Source: Nothophaeocryptopus gaeumannii
Taxonomy: Eukaryota; Ascomycota; Dothideomycetes; Mycosphaerellales; Mycosphaerellaceae
Length of the DNA: 64,000 nt
Reading direction: 5' to 3'
NCBI GenBank assembly: GCA_031771865.1
Contig: JASISA010000002.1
Coordinates: 744,001 to 808,000 of the forward strand
Part shown: positions 22,409 to 33,141 of the stretch, piece after piece
How positions within the stretch are numbered: position 1 is the stretch's first letter
Layout of the letters: each line of letters starts with the position of its first letter
Program-made: the position numbers and the translations under genes
The notes under the pieces: generated by a model
What the model was told of the DNA's origin: nothing
What the model saw: the letters and a program-made list of their open reading frames with translations, nothing else
The model's database searches: none

Positions 22409-23962
22409 ATTGACAGGTGAGGTTTATATTGGACCGGAAGGTGCTATCGCTCATGGGCCATACAAAGAGCGGGCGGTGGAGTAAGCTATCGACTGTGGAT
22501 GGGAGAGGCGCTTCTCGTCGTCGGTCGTGCCCCCCGTCGTATTCGTGTCATGCAATGGATCCAGAAGGCCGTCAGATAGGAAAGTCGTGGGCGCGTACAG
22601 TGGGCGGACGGAGGCGTAGGGGAATGGAGATGCCTTGAACCAGAGCAGGCCATCCATCAACGTAGCTCAGAAAGCTGGACCCTGCCAAGACTGGAGACCT
22701 TCCTGGTTCACTTCGCGCTGTCGCTGCCTCACAGCACAGCAACATCAATCACTCAACATCGACAACATCAGCTTGTAGATACATCATAATGCTGATTGAA
22801 GACAATCCTTAATGCCCTAAGCATGGTACGAGCGAATTCCACATATCGTGGCACACATGTCACTTACATCTTACATCTGCTTAGCCGTCAAACCTTCCCA
22901 ACCTGCGCCGGCTGTTTGTCGAAGCCCGTACAGAGGCAGAGGAGAGCGCGTATTCACGAAATGCGGTACGCGTTCATCTGGTCAAAACGCCGAGAGGGCA
23001 TCACTGAGAGCTGAGACCGACGCGTAGTTCTACAATCTGGTCCTCTTCATGTCATCTGTTGCGGTCTTCAGTCTGGTCGCCCAGAGGATGAATGGCCAGC
23101 GATGAGCCTACCTTTGAGGCCTTACGGAATGCTATATTGCCACGGAGCGACTTCCGACCTGTCGGACCTGGCACGTCTGAGCGCGAAGATGGCCTTGAAT
23201 GGCGATGATGTACGCGAGCTTTCGCCTTGAGCTGTTGTATCGCGCTCATCTCAAACCACGTATATCATCTTCCGACGAGAATCGTCAACGAGCTCCGCTG
23301 CGAAATTTGGATCATCTTCCGAACGAAGACATACGTGCCCTCCATCGAATGAACCGACCAGAGCAAAGCAGCACAGAAGGCCTCGTGGAGATCGATTCTG
23401 GCGCGATTCTGGTGAATCACCGATCTTTTGTCGCTGGTAATAACGGAAGAGCCTGAGTCACGTTGACCTCAAAGGCTAGGCGTACGATGCTCAAAATCTT
23501 TGCAGCGTCTACACTGTTGCGGAAAGCATATCCTTCAAATACCGCAGATAGCCGCGCCGCAAGCTCGCAGCAGTCGGAGCTTCCTACCCCAGGCTCCGTC
23601 TCCGCCTTTGTTCCGCCTTGCTTCTCCGACGTTCAATTTTCTTCCGACAACAACGCTGCTGCAAGTAAAACTTCCTTAGCAGGGTAACAAGGAAACTTCT
23701 CACGACCGATCGTCCTGTCTGTGGTCGCAACCTCGCAGCATAACATAGCTGGCCTCAATAATGTCGCAATGCTGAAGAATCGAGCCACTAACGAACTTTA
23801 TTAATCCATGTTTATCTACGCCCTCCCGCCCTACCGAGTTCACTCAGCGGCTGCGGGTCCACATCGTCTGCACTTCAATATTTAGTCCCAAATTTCCGTC
23901 GACCTCACCTCTACTCTTCACCTTGATCATCGGCAAGTCGTACAAGTATCAAAGGCACAGTA
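22409..23962. other. Intergenic between divergent genes, no gene supported
   Basis: About 1.55 kb between the beta-adaptin start (minus) and the MFS transporter start (plus). Short frames occur (for example 23199-23456 and 23463-23687), but they lack family features. Presumably it holds both promoters. Confidence 0.5.
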
Positions 23963-25522
23963 ATGGCGGTCCTCGACGAAACGGCACCGCTGCTCACGAA
24001 CGAAGACATCCAGGTGCCCAGTAATCTGGACGACGAGACTCGCAAATTTGTCGTGGACTTCGATCCCAATGGCGACTCCGACAATCCCATGGAATGGTCA
24101 AAGGCATACAAATGGAGTGCCACCGCATTACTTGCGCTCACGGCGTTCACAGTGTAAGTTGACACCGGAGATTCCACCATTTGCTCTGCATCAGGTTTGC
24201 AAGGATGCATCCTGACAGATGAGAATAGGACTTTCACATGTATCTCGGTGGTTCCCGTAGCCAGTCACATTGTCGCCGATCTTGAAGGGCATGGCAGCAA
24301 ATCTTCAAGTGTTTTGCTGGTCACCATCTGGGAGCTTGGAGAAGCGGCGGGGCCGCTTTTCATTGCCCCATTGAGTGAAGTTTTCGGCCGATACCCAGTG
24401 ATGAACGCCGCCAACGTCTCGTTCATCGCGGCCACCCTCCTGGCGGCTTTCTCGCCCACAGCGGCGATTCTGATCTCTGCTCGCTTCTTGACCGGCTTGG
24501 CCGTTGCTTCGAACGTCCTCAACCCTGCGATCGTCGGGGACATGTTCATCTCTGAGCAGAGAGGCTCGGCAATGAGCCTGATTATGCTGGCTCCTCTCGT
24601 TGGTGGCGCTATCGGGCCTGCCATCTCTGGCGCAATCGCAGAGAACATCGGATGGCGTGCAGTGCTTTGGATCTGCGCTGGCTTGGCGGGATTCTGCGAG
24701 ATCATGTTCCTGACCTACTTCAGAGAGACTTTCAAAGTACCGATCCTGGCGAAAAGAGCTGCTAGGTTACGGAACGAGACTGGCAATCCCAACTATCGGA
24801 CGCTTTTCGAGACCGAAGGCGCGGAGAAGAAGACTTCTATCTTGGAATCCGTCATGCGCCCAGCCGTTGTACTCTTCAGTTCTGGTGTTCTACAGGCCAT
24901 GTCCATCTTCGGCTCGGTGTCTTTTACCTACTTCTACATCATGTCCACCACACTTCCGGACCTTCTGGAGACGATCTACGAGCTCACGCCTGCACAAACC
25001 GGAGCCGCCTTCATTTCGTTCTCAGTTGGAAGCCTCATCTCCGTGACGATCTGCAATCGCGTTCTGGATAGGATATACGTCCACCTGCGAGACACGCGTG
25101 GCAAAGGTGTTGGACACCCAGAGTACCGGCTCCCATTAGTCATTGCCGGTGGTTTCTCTATGCCATTCGTCGTAGCTATGTACGGATGGGCAGCTGAGCT
25201 GAAGGCGCCACTGCCGATATACCTAGCCGTCGTGGCATTGCTGGGTGCCTGTCTGATGCTCGGGTTCCTGCCATTAATGGCCTACGTGGTGGACGCTTTT
25301 GGTCTGTACTCGGCTTCGGCCATGACGGCTGTCATTGTTACGAGGTGTCTGGTGGGTACTTTCTTGCCTCTGGCCACTGAGCCTTTGGTCGGAAAGCTGG
25401 GTTATGGTCTGGCGTTCACGGTTCTTGGAGGCTTGACTTTGACTTTGGCGCCGTTGCCGGTGCTCGTCATGAGATATGGGCAGAAAATGAGGACGAGAAG
25501 TGCGTATACGAGGCAAGAGTGA
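23963..25522 (+). CDS. MFS transporter, DHA1 drug:H+ antiporter type
   Basis: Exons 23963-24153 and 24229-25522 (75-nt intron, GTAAGT...AATAG) encode 494 aa. The N-terminal ~45 residues are acidic and cytosolic, ending in DNPMEWSKAYKW, the usual lead-in to the first helix in fungal DHA1 proteins. The WELGEAAGPLFIAPLSEVFGR segment carries the motif-A region between helices 2 and 3, and about 12 hydrophobic segments are visible. Proteins of this group export toxic compounds or secondary metabolites across the plasma membrane. Substrate cannot be inferred. The neighbours are not a biosynthetic cluster. Confidence 0.9.
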
Positions 25523-25897
25523 TGACTGATGGAGATGGATTTTCTCCGGGTCGGACGATATTGATGCGTTCCAGCTTGGGCGTCACAGGACTCTTGAAAG
25601 GTGATTTCGGTCTGGGTAGGGAGTTAAAATTCCAAAAGTCGCTATCGATATATGTGGATAGATTCATCCAAGAAATCGCGGGTACAGGTAGCACGGCGAG
25701 GGGCGCAAGCTGAGCTGCTTTCTATTCACCATGTCGCTCTCATGTTGTGCGACCGACATGGCTTCCCAACATCTCAGCTCAGCCTCTTGCGCGGTTTGTC
25801 TTGGGCGCCAATACATTCTCGGCGCCTCGCTAGTATAGCACAGCTAGAGGGGCCTCCTGACCTCGTCAAGGCCATTCCAGCGCTCTGAATCATCGAA

Positions 25898-26092
25898 ATG
25901 TCAAGTAGCGAGCCTAGACCATCGAGCAGGCGCTATGAAAGGCTTTCTTCGTTCTGCGAAGGACAACCGCCCGGAGTTGAACACGACTTGGAAGAACATC
26001 TGAGGCTAGAGCAAACCTTTAAGGGCAATTATACCACAGGCCACGCGCAAGTGCAGTCTGGTAACGTTCGTACGGAAAGTGTAACAATATAG
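25898..26092 (+). CDS. N-terminal frame of unknown gene, ends in QSGNV amyloid-like segment
   Basis: ATG at 25898 opens a 64-codon frame that ends at TAG 26090-26092. The same frame is open again immediately after the stop. Residues 42-58 (GNYTTGHAQVQSGNVRT) resemble the G/N/A/V pattern of HET-s-related amyloid motifs (ARVQLGNV in HET-s). Either this is a short protein, or the stop is removed by a 42-nt intron (GTGCAG...TATAG, 26051-26092, in frame), or the gene carries a nonsense mutation. Neighbouring TIR-like and HET genes make a role in allorecognition thinkable, but this is inference. Confidence 0.4.
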   Translation: MSSSEPRPSSRRYERLSSFCEGQPPGVEHDLEEHLRLEQTFKGNYTTGHAQVQSGNVRTESVTI

Positions 26093-26122
26093 GGCGGCCC
26101 CGTCATCAATGTTACCTTTAAG

Positions 26123-27073
26123 GTGTTCGGGAATGTCATCGTCCAGGGCAGGCTGGAGTATCAGACAACGGTGAAGCCTTCATCCTCAACCATCAAGGAC
26201 GCATCTTCGCTCGTCAAGCTTTATCAACCACTAGCGGGCCTGCTGTATCAAACCTCCGGACCCAATGGTATTGAAAGAATCATAAAAGATCAAGGGCCTA
26301 GCAACGACCACTTAATGAACCTCGTAAATGCCACAAGATCAATTTTGGTGGCACTTAGATACGAGCCTTCTGGGAAAGAATCTTGGAGCGCAGCTCTAAC
26401 ACGAGCGAAAGATGCCTTGGTTCAGAATTTGCAGCAAGCCGCTTATCATGTGCACAAGGTCGGCTCGCTCAGAGTAACATCAACACAGCTGGGCTATGTC
26501 TGCCACTTTGAAGATGCTCATGGGTGCAAGATGGCTTTTGAGGTGGGAATTTTCGGCGAATGGGAGGTACGCAGTCCAATCCGCCATCCATTCCAATCGT
26601 CGAAACTAATTCACGAGGCTCGATAGCACTTCCATCAGGAGCTTGAAAAGACCTGCCAGTCAAAGCTCATCGGATTCATCAATTGCAGGAGATATCGCTT
26701 ATTTGACAAGGAGCTCGACCGCTTGGTTGCTCCGTTTGCCCTGCGAACCTCTGAAATACTCTTGGCCGGGCACTACATTATCATGAGCGTCTTCTATGAC
26801 TCCTCAGAAGCACATTCACAGGGCTGTGCTGCCTGCGGGCACTTGCTCCTAGATGCTTCGCAAGCAGAACTTGTATGGTAAGCCGCCACCGCTCCAGTGC
26901 TTTGCGCACACTTCCAGGCTGGGTCACTAACATTATGGAGCACCGCATGCGGATGCGGAACACTCTACGAAGACACGGTGTCCAGCGTAATCTCTTCGCC
27001 GCACGCCCCACCTCAAAAGTCGTGTTTTACCCATGAACCCCAAAATTTCCGCCATGTCACGATCGGTGTCTGA
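26123..27073 (+). CDS. Unknown fungal protein
   Basis: A frame running from just after the stop at 26092 to 26566 joins exon 26627-26877 through a 60-nt intron (GTACGC...CTAAT...ATAG). It either stops at 26879-26881 or, with a third exon 26941-27073 (intron 26878-26940, GTAAGC...CACTAAC...GGAG), continues into a short Cys-containing tail. I do not recognise the family. The protein is soluble-looking and mixed alpha/beta, with CAACGHLLL near the end of exon 2. It probably forms one gene with the frame at 25898. The first in-frame codon at 26123 is an internal ATG, and the true start may be 25898. Structure and function are uncertain. Confidence 0.5.
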
Positions 27074-27310
27074 AATCCGGCCGCGGGCCACCAGACTTTC
27101 CAGAAGATGCCCTCGTTGAGCATGCCGTAGCAGGCGCTTCCCGCGATCAGATTGAAGAATTAGACCAAAGCCACCTTGATCCGTCTCTTGGGAAGCCTGT
27201 GTCAGAGTGAAGCAGACGGAGTGCCGCGTCAACGCTAGGATACGGAATTGCCGGACTAGGTAGATTCTATCTCACCAAGTGTACGCCTGCTGAAAGTTTC
27301 CGATATTTTG

Positions 27311-30286
27311 TCAGCACAGCAACCTAGACTGCCTTTCCAGGAATAAAACCCTTTCCAGATCACTTTGGTACCGCAACTCCTTAGTAGCTAGGTCTTTCAC
27401 CATGCCAGCAGGTCCTTCCCGGAGCTCATACTTATCTACCGTCTGGCTACTAGACGATTCAACATGCTCATACCACAAATGGACCCCATATGCTTTCCGC
27501 AATGCATCCATAATCAACACTTCAACCGAGCACCATGCTCGACGATGATATTGATCATCTACTAGACTGATGAGCGCATTACACTGAGCCAAGATCATTG
27601 GAAGAGCAGCTATTCCCGGCAAGGGGTTATCTTGATCAATACAGGCAAAGTCTATCCAAATTCCCAAGTCTTCCGGATTGATGTCTGGTCGGAGCTTTAG
27701 AAAATCCTGAACGGCGGTCAGCGTTCGGCGGTACTGGCGATGCTCAGCGTCGTCCGGAGAGGTTGCCCATGGATCCTTGTTGATCCATCTGTAGGAAATA
27801 AAGATGATGTATTGTGCGGAGGTGTCCACGGACGACTCTTTGGTGATGCCGTCACTGGATCTGGGAAGTTTTCCAAATCTCGCGAACTCGGGATACGGAA
27901 TGAATTTCAATCGATCGAAGGCTTTCTTCTTCCCGGTATCGGAATTGAGAGCGTTGGCATATTCAGCACGAACTCCTTGCAGACTTGAAGCGCCGCGGTT
28001 CATCAAAATCGGCCGCATTTTCTCTTGGAAGATTTCGCGGTAGCCTTTCCGTAGGTTCGACTCTTGAAGTCTTTTGGCGATCTCGAATGTGATATTTGTA
28101 TGGAGGCCGCTCTTGAGCAGCTGGCGTTTGAGACCACGGACGACGACTCTCCTGGCGGTTTCGCTTTCGTTGAACACAGCGTAGTCCAAGGGAGTGTAAG
28201 CATGTTCGTCTCTGACGTCAAAATCAGCTTCCACCCGCAACAGCCCATCAAGGTATTCGCAGTGCTCTCTTGATGGTTCCTTAGAGAACGCGATGGTCGG
28301 AGATGCTCTTGTCGATGCCTGGATCTCGAAGCGAGCCTTTTCTTGTTGGCCGCCACGCATCAACGCCCTGCTGTAGAAAAACCGTGACATGGCTTCCACA
28401 ATAGGGTCCGGCAGTCCTTCGGCGAGGTCCAACGATTGATACGCAACGTTGATCGCAAGCTGATGTTGTTGGCGAGCACTGTAGCATAAGGACAGTCTAG
28501 CTAGACCTATTGCTTCTAGTGTCCCAACATATACCAGGTCCCGGCTGTAGCGCTCGCTCTTGAACTGGTCTCGGAGGTCGCGCGCGCGCTGTACACGTTC
28601 CTGCAGTTGTCCTTCCGCTAATCTAAGCAGTACTTCCTGATTTGTGGCCTGAAAAATTTGGTAGTTCGCCATGCCGAGATTTCCAACAGCTCTGCAGAGC
28701 TCTTGATTGTCGTCAATTCTGTTGGCAAGATCGTACTGTCTTTGAAAACAGACTTTTGAATCTTCTACATGGTCCATGTGGCGATGAACCACGCCGAGCT
28801 CACCCAAGGCCTGTGCACGCAAGCGATCTGTAGCGGATACCTCGCACAGCACTTTTTCAAGAAGATCCATAGCCTGTGCATATCTTCCCATACATCTGTT
28901 GACATATCCGAGCTCCTTCAGCACTCTACATCGGTAATACGTTGATTCGCGCAATGTTTTTGATTCGTTGCATACTTGCCACGCACTGGTGAGTGATCGT
29001 AAAGCAAACTCCCACTCTGCTTGCCGTGCGTGTTGGGCACTTCTCGACATCAACGCCTCCCAATGCCGTATCGTCTGAACAGCATCAGCAAGCGAAGTCG
29101 CAGATTGGTCTGTCACCTCTCGAACTTGCACCGATGACTCCTCATCGGCTGGACCCAGCACTGGTGCATCGCTCACGAAACCTCTAGTGGAGTCGAAAAA
29201 GAAAAGTGTTGCATGAAACCTGTCAGGCTCAACCTCTGTTCGATGTAGATCGCCGGCAGGTACCATGTAGCTCATGTTCGTTGTGTGTACTGCCGATCTC
29301 AACGGCTTTACACGAACGTAACGGTGGGTGTTGACAACTTTCGAGTACGATTGGTGCGTCTTGTACGTGGAGCCAGCATGTTTGTCTCCAGCCCAGGCAA
29401 TGGAGTAAATGCTCATGTCGCCCGCCTCTGGACGTGTAATGGCTTCAGCGGAGTATGAATGATCGATGCCTGTTCCAGCCAAGACCCAGCTTTGGGCATG
29501 TGGCTGATGAGAGTGTATGGCGAAGCCGGGAGCTCCTCGCTGCCCGTCAGGGATCCATACGTGCAATCGAAAGAGTTCTGCAATCCGACCATTCTTGATG
29601 AGACTGCACAGTGGCATTGATATGAAGCCTTGGGCACTACGAGACGGGCGGAACGTCTCGATAGCTGTTGCATTGCAGTGAAGAGCGTCGTGGAATATTT
29701 GCCAAACAACACCGATCTCAGCGGCTGTCGACTCCTGATTCAGACGGGATCGCGCTCGCAGCGTAGCAACTCCCAGTACTACCTTCGCGAATTGCAGCTG
29801 AACATGTTGTCCTGTGAACGTTTGCTCTAATGCTTCAAGCCGCTCGAAAACACCCCACGCATGCCTACGTATTTGTAGATACCTTCGAAGCGATAGCAAC
29901 TCTCCGGCGTCTCTGTGGGCAGCGATTGCAACACCGTCAAGCACGGTACAGAGATCGTCAGGTGCTAGGTCCAGAGGATCACCATCGTACTCTGCCCAAG
30001 CGCAGCTTGTTTCCCTGAGATTGGAAGGCTTCGCGTCCGGAGGATACCGCCGCGAGCTGGCAATACCTCTCGCTTCGACCGAGCTGGAAGCAAAAACTCG
30101 AGCCTGCGAGTGAGCGACCAGCCCAGTGGAGTCCGAGCGGCTCAAGAAGGGTGCTGAGACAGGCACTGAAGGCACAGAGGCCAGTCGGAGATAGCTCTTG
30201 AATCGCCAGGCTCTGTTGATATAGGACCGGGCATCATGAACTTGTGTAGTATAAGCCTTCGACCAATTTGCTGTGATCAGTTTCAT
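27311..30286 (-). CDS. Cupin-like / TPR / ankyrin / TIR-like multidomain protein
   Basis: A single 991-codon exon from ATG at 30286 to the stop at 27311. The N-terminal third contains a cupin-like beta-barrel segment (LHVWIPDGQ, then FAIHSHQPHAQSWVL, later YMVPAGDLHRTEVE). Residues about 430-660 are helical TPR-type repeats (LKELGYVNRCMGRYAQAMDLL, ALGELGVVHRHM). About 700-735 is one ankyrin-like repeat (DEHAYTPLDYAV). From about 824 a TIR-like domain runs to about 935: FISYRW, then GIWIDFACIDQDN, ALISLVDD and AWCSVE, whose Glu sits where catalytic Glu lies in NADase TIRs. It is transcribed divergently from a HET-domain gene 286 bp away. A cytosolic sensor/executor role in non-self recognition is plausible, by inference. 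Confidence 0.8.
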   Translation of the reverse strand: MKLITANWSKAYTTQVHDARSYINRAWRFKSYLRLASVPSVPVSAPFLSRSDSTGLVAHSQARVFASSSVEARGIASSRRYPPDAKPSNLRETSCAWAEYDGDPLDLAPDDLCTVLDGVAIAAHRDAGELLSLRRYLQIRRHAWGVFERLEALEQTFTGQHVQLQFAKVVLGVATLRARSRLNQESTAAEIGVVWQIFHDALHCNATAIETFRPSRSAQGFISMPLCSLIKNGRIAELFRLHVWIPDGQRGAPGFAIHSHQPHAQSWVLAGTGIDHSYSAEAITRPEAGDMSIYSIAWAGDKHAGSTYKTHQSYSKVVNTHRYVRVKPLRSAVHTTNMSYMVPAGDLHRTEVEPDRFHATLFFFDSTRGFVSDAPVLGPADEESSVQVREVTDQSATSLADAVQTIRHWEALMSRSAQHARQAEWEFALRSLTSAWQVCNESKTLRESTYYRCRVLKELGYVNRCMGRYAQAMDLLEKVLCEVSATDRLRAQALGELGVVHRHMDHVEDSKVCFQRQYDLANRIDDNQELCRAVGNLGMANYQIFQATNQEVLLRLAEGQLQERVQRARDLRDQFKSERYSRDLVYVGTLEAIGLARLSLCYSARQQHQLAINVAYQSLDLAEGLPDPIVEAMSRFFYSRALMRGGQQEKARFEIQASTRASPTIAFSKEPSREHCEYLDGLLRVEADFDVRDEHAYTPLDYAVFNESETARRVVVRGLKRQLLKSGLHTNITFEIAKRLQESNLRKGYREIFQEKMRPILMNRGASSLQGVRAEYANALNSDTGKKKAFDRLKFIPYPEFARFGKLPRSSDGITKESSVDTSAQYIIFISYRWINKDPWATSPDDAEHRQYRRTLTAVQDFLKLRPDINPEDLGIWIDFACIDQDNPLPGIAALPMILAQCNALISLVDDQYHRRAWCSVEVLIMDALRKAYGVHLWYEHVESSSSQTVDKYELREGPAGMVKDLATKELRYQSDLERVLFLERQSRLLC

Positions 30287-30572
30287 TACGGATTCAGCGA
30301 CTCGATGTCATAGAAGCTGTGCCGAGATTACTGGACAGTATCGTTAGCATGATGAGAAGCCTGATGATACCAAGCTGGGCGGTGCAAGAAGTGTCCTCAC
30401 TGTCTTCCCCCAGTCTGCACGACTCCATCGTCCTTCCAACGTCGAGGGAGCAGCGGGAGCAACCAGCGGCCCGCGCGGACCGACGGCCGGAGTTCAACCT
30501 TCTTACTCTCAGCCTTCCCAGCCTGACTTCAACAAGTCTCTCCAACATGAACATTGGGAGAGGTGCATTGCG
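30287..30572. promoter_or_regulatory. Shared divergent promoter of TIR-like and HET genes
   Basis: Only 286 bp separate the two start codons, so promoter elements are probably shared. I see no clear TATA box. A weakly coding-looking frame on the minus strand is a shadow. Confidence 0.4.
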
Positions 30573-32546
30573 ATGTCACTCTACGCCGACCTACCACTGA
30601 AAGCTCAGAGTCAAGTTCGACTACTATCATTCACGCACCCAGACAGCAATGGCAAGATCGAGCTGCAGCTCAGCCCCGGTCGACTACTTGAGAGTGTCCG
30701 GTCAAAGTACATCGCGCTGTCGTATACATGGCACTGGCCATTCGGGAACCCAGATCGAGATGCAGATGGGTACAACACAGTTGCGGAAGAGATCAAATGC
30801 AATGGCTATGATCTCAAAATCGCCAAGAATTTACATGACTTCTTGGATGCAGTTCGGCAAAGGCCGGAATGCAAGACAAGCGACTTTTGGATTGATGCTC
30901 TCTGCATTGACCAGAGACTTTCAGGCCATACGTTTGAGAAGCGAGAGCAGATTAAGATCATGGCCAAGATCTACAAAGAAGCAAAAAATGTCATCGTGTG
31001 GCTAGGACAGGAGGATGATGATACCCCGCCCGCAATACGACTGATGAATGAATTGTGTAGATTGGCTCCCGAAGAACGACTCGGAGTGACCCCAGTGACT
31101 CTTGATAGCGATCAAGCGAAAAGTTTATCTGAGGATTTCCACAAGATCACGGGCTGGCAACCCTTGGCAAGATTCTTCTGTCGTCGTTACTTCAAGCGAG
31201 CCTGGGTCGTCCAGGAAATCATTTGCGCCAAGAGAAGTGGGCTGTACGTCCTCTGCGGTTCTCAAAAGATCCTCTGGAGCCGGATCCAGACCACATCTAA
31301 CTTTATTACTGACAGCTCCTGGGGACGACTCTTTCAGTCACCCGGCTTCACAGGAATTGATGGTGGGTTGCAGCCGCATCACGGTGGTCCAGCAACACTT
31401 GCAGAAACCATTAGCAACAAGATGGAAAGAAGTGAGGAGGTCTTTACATACTCTCTGATCCGTTCCAGAGAGTACGACTGCGCGAAACCAAAAGACAAGA
31501 TCTACTCTCTTGTAGGATTGCGCCATCTCAAGGACACCGCTGTAACCTTTACCATCGATGTCGATTACGATCAGCCAGATTGTGATATATACACGCAGAC
31601 TGCTATTCATATACTTGATTCGACCAGAGACCTTCTATTGTTGTACTATGCAGAAGGCGAGGACTACCGCAAAATCGAACACTTACCCTCTTGGGTCCCC
31701 GATTGGAGCGTGGAAGCAGTCGTTGGGCTGGGCATCGTTGGATACAAAAGGTACCATGCAGCTGATGCAGAGCAATGTCATTACAAGGTCCATGGAGGTG
31801 GTTCTCGCCCGCATACAGCAACACTTGAGCTGAAAGCCTGGCCTCTAGATACCATCCGCAAAACCGGGGAATCGAAAAAAGAAGTATATCGTGGGACGCC
31901 CTGCGCAAAATGGCTTGAAATAATACTTGACCTCGGGCAGGAGTACGTCCACTATGGCCACCGCGAGCAGACTAAAGACGTTTTCTGGCGAACGCTAGTC
32001 ACCAACACAGATCGAAGCCATCTTGGCATCGATGCGCCTGATCAGGACCTTGAGAAGGCTTTTGCGCACTGGCTTTCGCGAACGTGCCGTGGTACTCCGC
32101 ATCCTGAATATGACACAATACAAACGAGTCTGGACACACTCGCTGCGTGGGGATCACCATTACCAGCTGGCCGAGTGAGCACGGATGAGTCCAATCGCTT
32201 CGCATCGATCTTTCGCCACACGAATTGTCTTCGACTGTTCAGTACGACGAGTGGCTTACTGGGTTTGGGTACTACGTCGCTCCAGAAAGAAGACATAGTG
32301 TGCATTGTGCCGGGCTCTCGCGTACCTCTCATCTTCCGCCCTGCCCATTTTGCAAGAGAGACACAGGAGGGCAGCAGCTTGTATCGATGCCAGACACTGC
32401 ACGACAAGCCCACGCATATTTTCAATGGCTACGATAGAGCGTGGAATCTAGTCGGTGCGTGCTATCTGCACGGTGTCATGCACGGCGAAGCAGCTCGTCT
32501 CTTCAAAAATTCAGGCAAAGAGCTGGAGACTGTGATGGTGATCTGA
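30573..32546 (+). CDS. HET-domain protein
   Basis: A single exon of 657 codons. The HET domain (heterokaryon incompatibility, a TIR-related fold) spans about residues 45-220 with its three signatures: YIALSYTWHW, DFWIDALCIDQ and RYFKRAWVVQEI. The C-terminal part has the usual extension of this family, with a Trp-rich middle (LPSWVPDWSVEA) and an end resembling VPGSRVPLIFRP ... YRCQTL ... VGACYLHGVMHGEA. HET proteins trigger cell death when incompatible hyphae fuse. The reading frame is intact. Its head-to-head arrangement with a TIR-like protein suggests coordinated expression. Confidence 0.92.
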   Translation: MSLYADLPLKAQSQVRLLSFTHPDSNGKIELQLSPGRLLESVRSKYIALSYTWHWPFGNPDRDADGYNTVAEEIKCNGYDLKIAKNLHDFLDAVRQRPECKTSDFWIDALCIDQRLSGHTFEKREQIKIMAKIYKEAKNVIVWLGQEDDDTPPAIRLMNELCRLAPEERLGVTPVTLDSDQAKSLSEDFHKITGWQPLARFFCRRYFKRAWVVQEIICAKRSGLYVLCGSQKILWSRIQTTSNFITDSSWGRLFQSPGFTGIDGGLQPHHGGPATLAETISNKMERSEEVFTYSLIRSREYDCAKPKDKIYSLVGLRHLKDTAVTFTIDVDYDQPDCDIYTQTAIHILDSTRDLLLLYYAEGEDYRKIEHLPSWVPDWSVEAVVGLGIVGYKRYHAADAEQCHYKVHGGGSRPHTATLELKAWPLDTIRKTGESKKEVYRGTPCAKWLEIILDLGQEYVHYGHREQTKDVFWRTLVTNTDRSHLGIDAPDQDLEKAFAHWLSRTCRGTPHPEYDTIQTSLDTLAAWGSPLPAGRVSTDESNRFASIFRHTNCLRLFSTTSGLLGLGTTSLQKEDIVCIVPGSRVPLIFRPAHFARETQEGSSLYRCQTLHDKPTHIFNGYDRAWNLVGACYLHGVMHGEAARLFKNSGKELETVMVI

Positions 32547-33141
32547 AGTATTGTGGTTTGCCAGGAGGTCGCACTTGTCTTTTCACATCCATCCCGAGCA
32601 TGGCCCACTCATCTGCATGGTATCGAAGCTTCTTTCGGAAAGAACAAATTTCTCCGACTGAAATACGCTGGGCGAGCTTACAGCCTGCCTGTCCCCGAAT
32701 GCTTTGTTCAAAAACGCTCCAATCCTTGCAAGAGCGGGCATACACAACGTTCCTTACGTTTTGCGTATTAAGAGAAAAAAAGACGACAGACTTGAGCGTA
32801 GTGCAAAGTCTCCCTTGGTACATCAATCATCACCCAGAGCTGCGAGATCGCGAGAATTTTGGTGCCGGATATAAACAGGACTTCGATGGCCATTGCAATA
32901 GAGCTGGCGAGGAGGTCTGCCAGACCTGGTCCGAAGGATATCGGACGCGACCCACTTATCGATCTTCGTCTGGTACGGCTCTCATCCATCTGCGCAGAAG
33001 TTGTGGAGTCCCCTGGCGGAGTTCTGAGCCCCCAAAGAACCGGAAGTTAGACACGGTAAGAAGCCGAGTATTCTGTGACATATCGAATTCCGTTTGCCAG
33101 TTCACTCCCTTTTTGAGCATTCAGGACTCAAGCTCGCTGTC
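32547..33141. other. Intergenic, nothing supported
   Basis: About 600 bp between the HET gene and the transporter pseudogene. Long open stretches across the HET gene's 3' end (32441-33184, plus) do not resemble any family. Confidence 0.5.

Noticed and set aside
23963..32546. Secondary-metabolite gene cluster built on the MFS transporter
   Set aside because: No polyketide synthase, peptide synthetase, terpene cyclase or other core enzyme is present.
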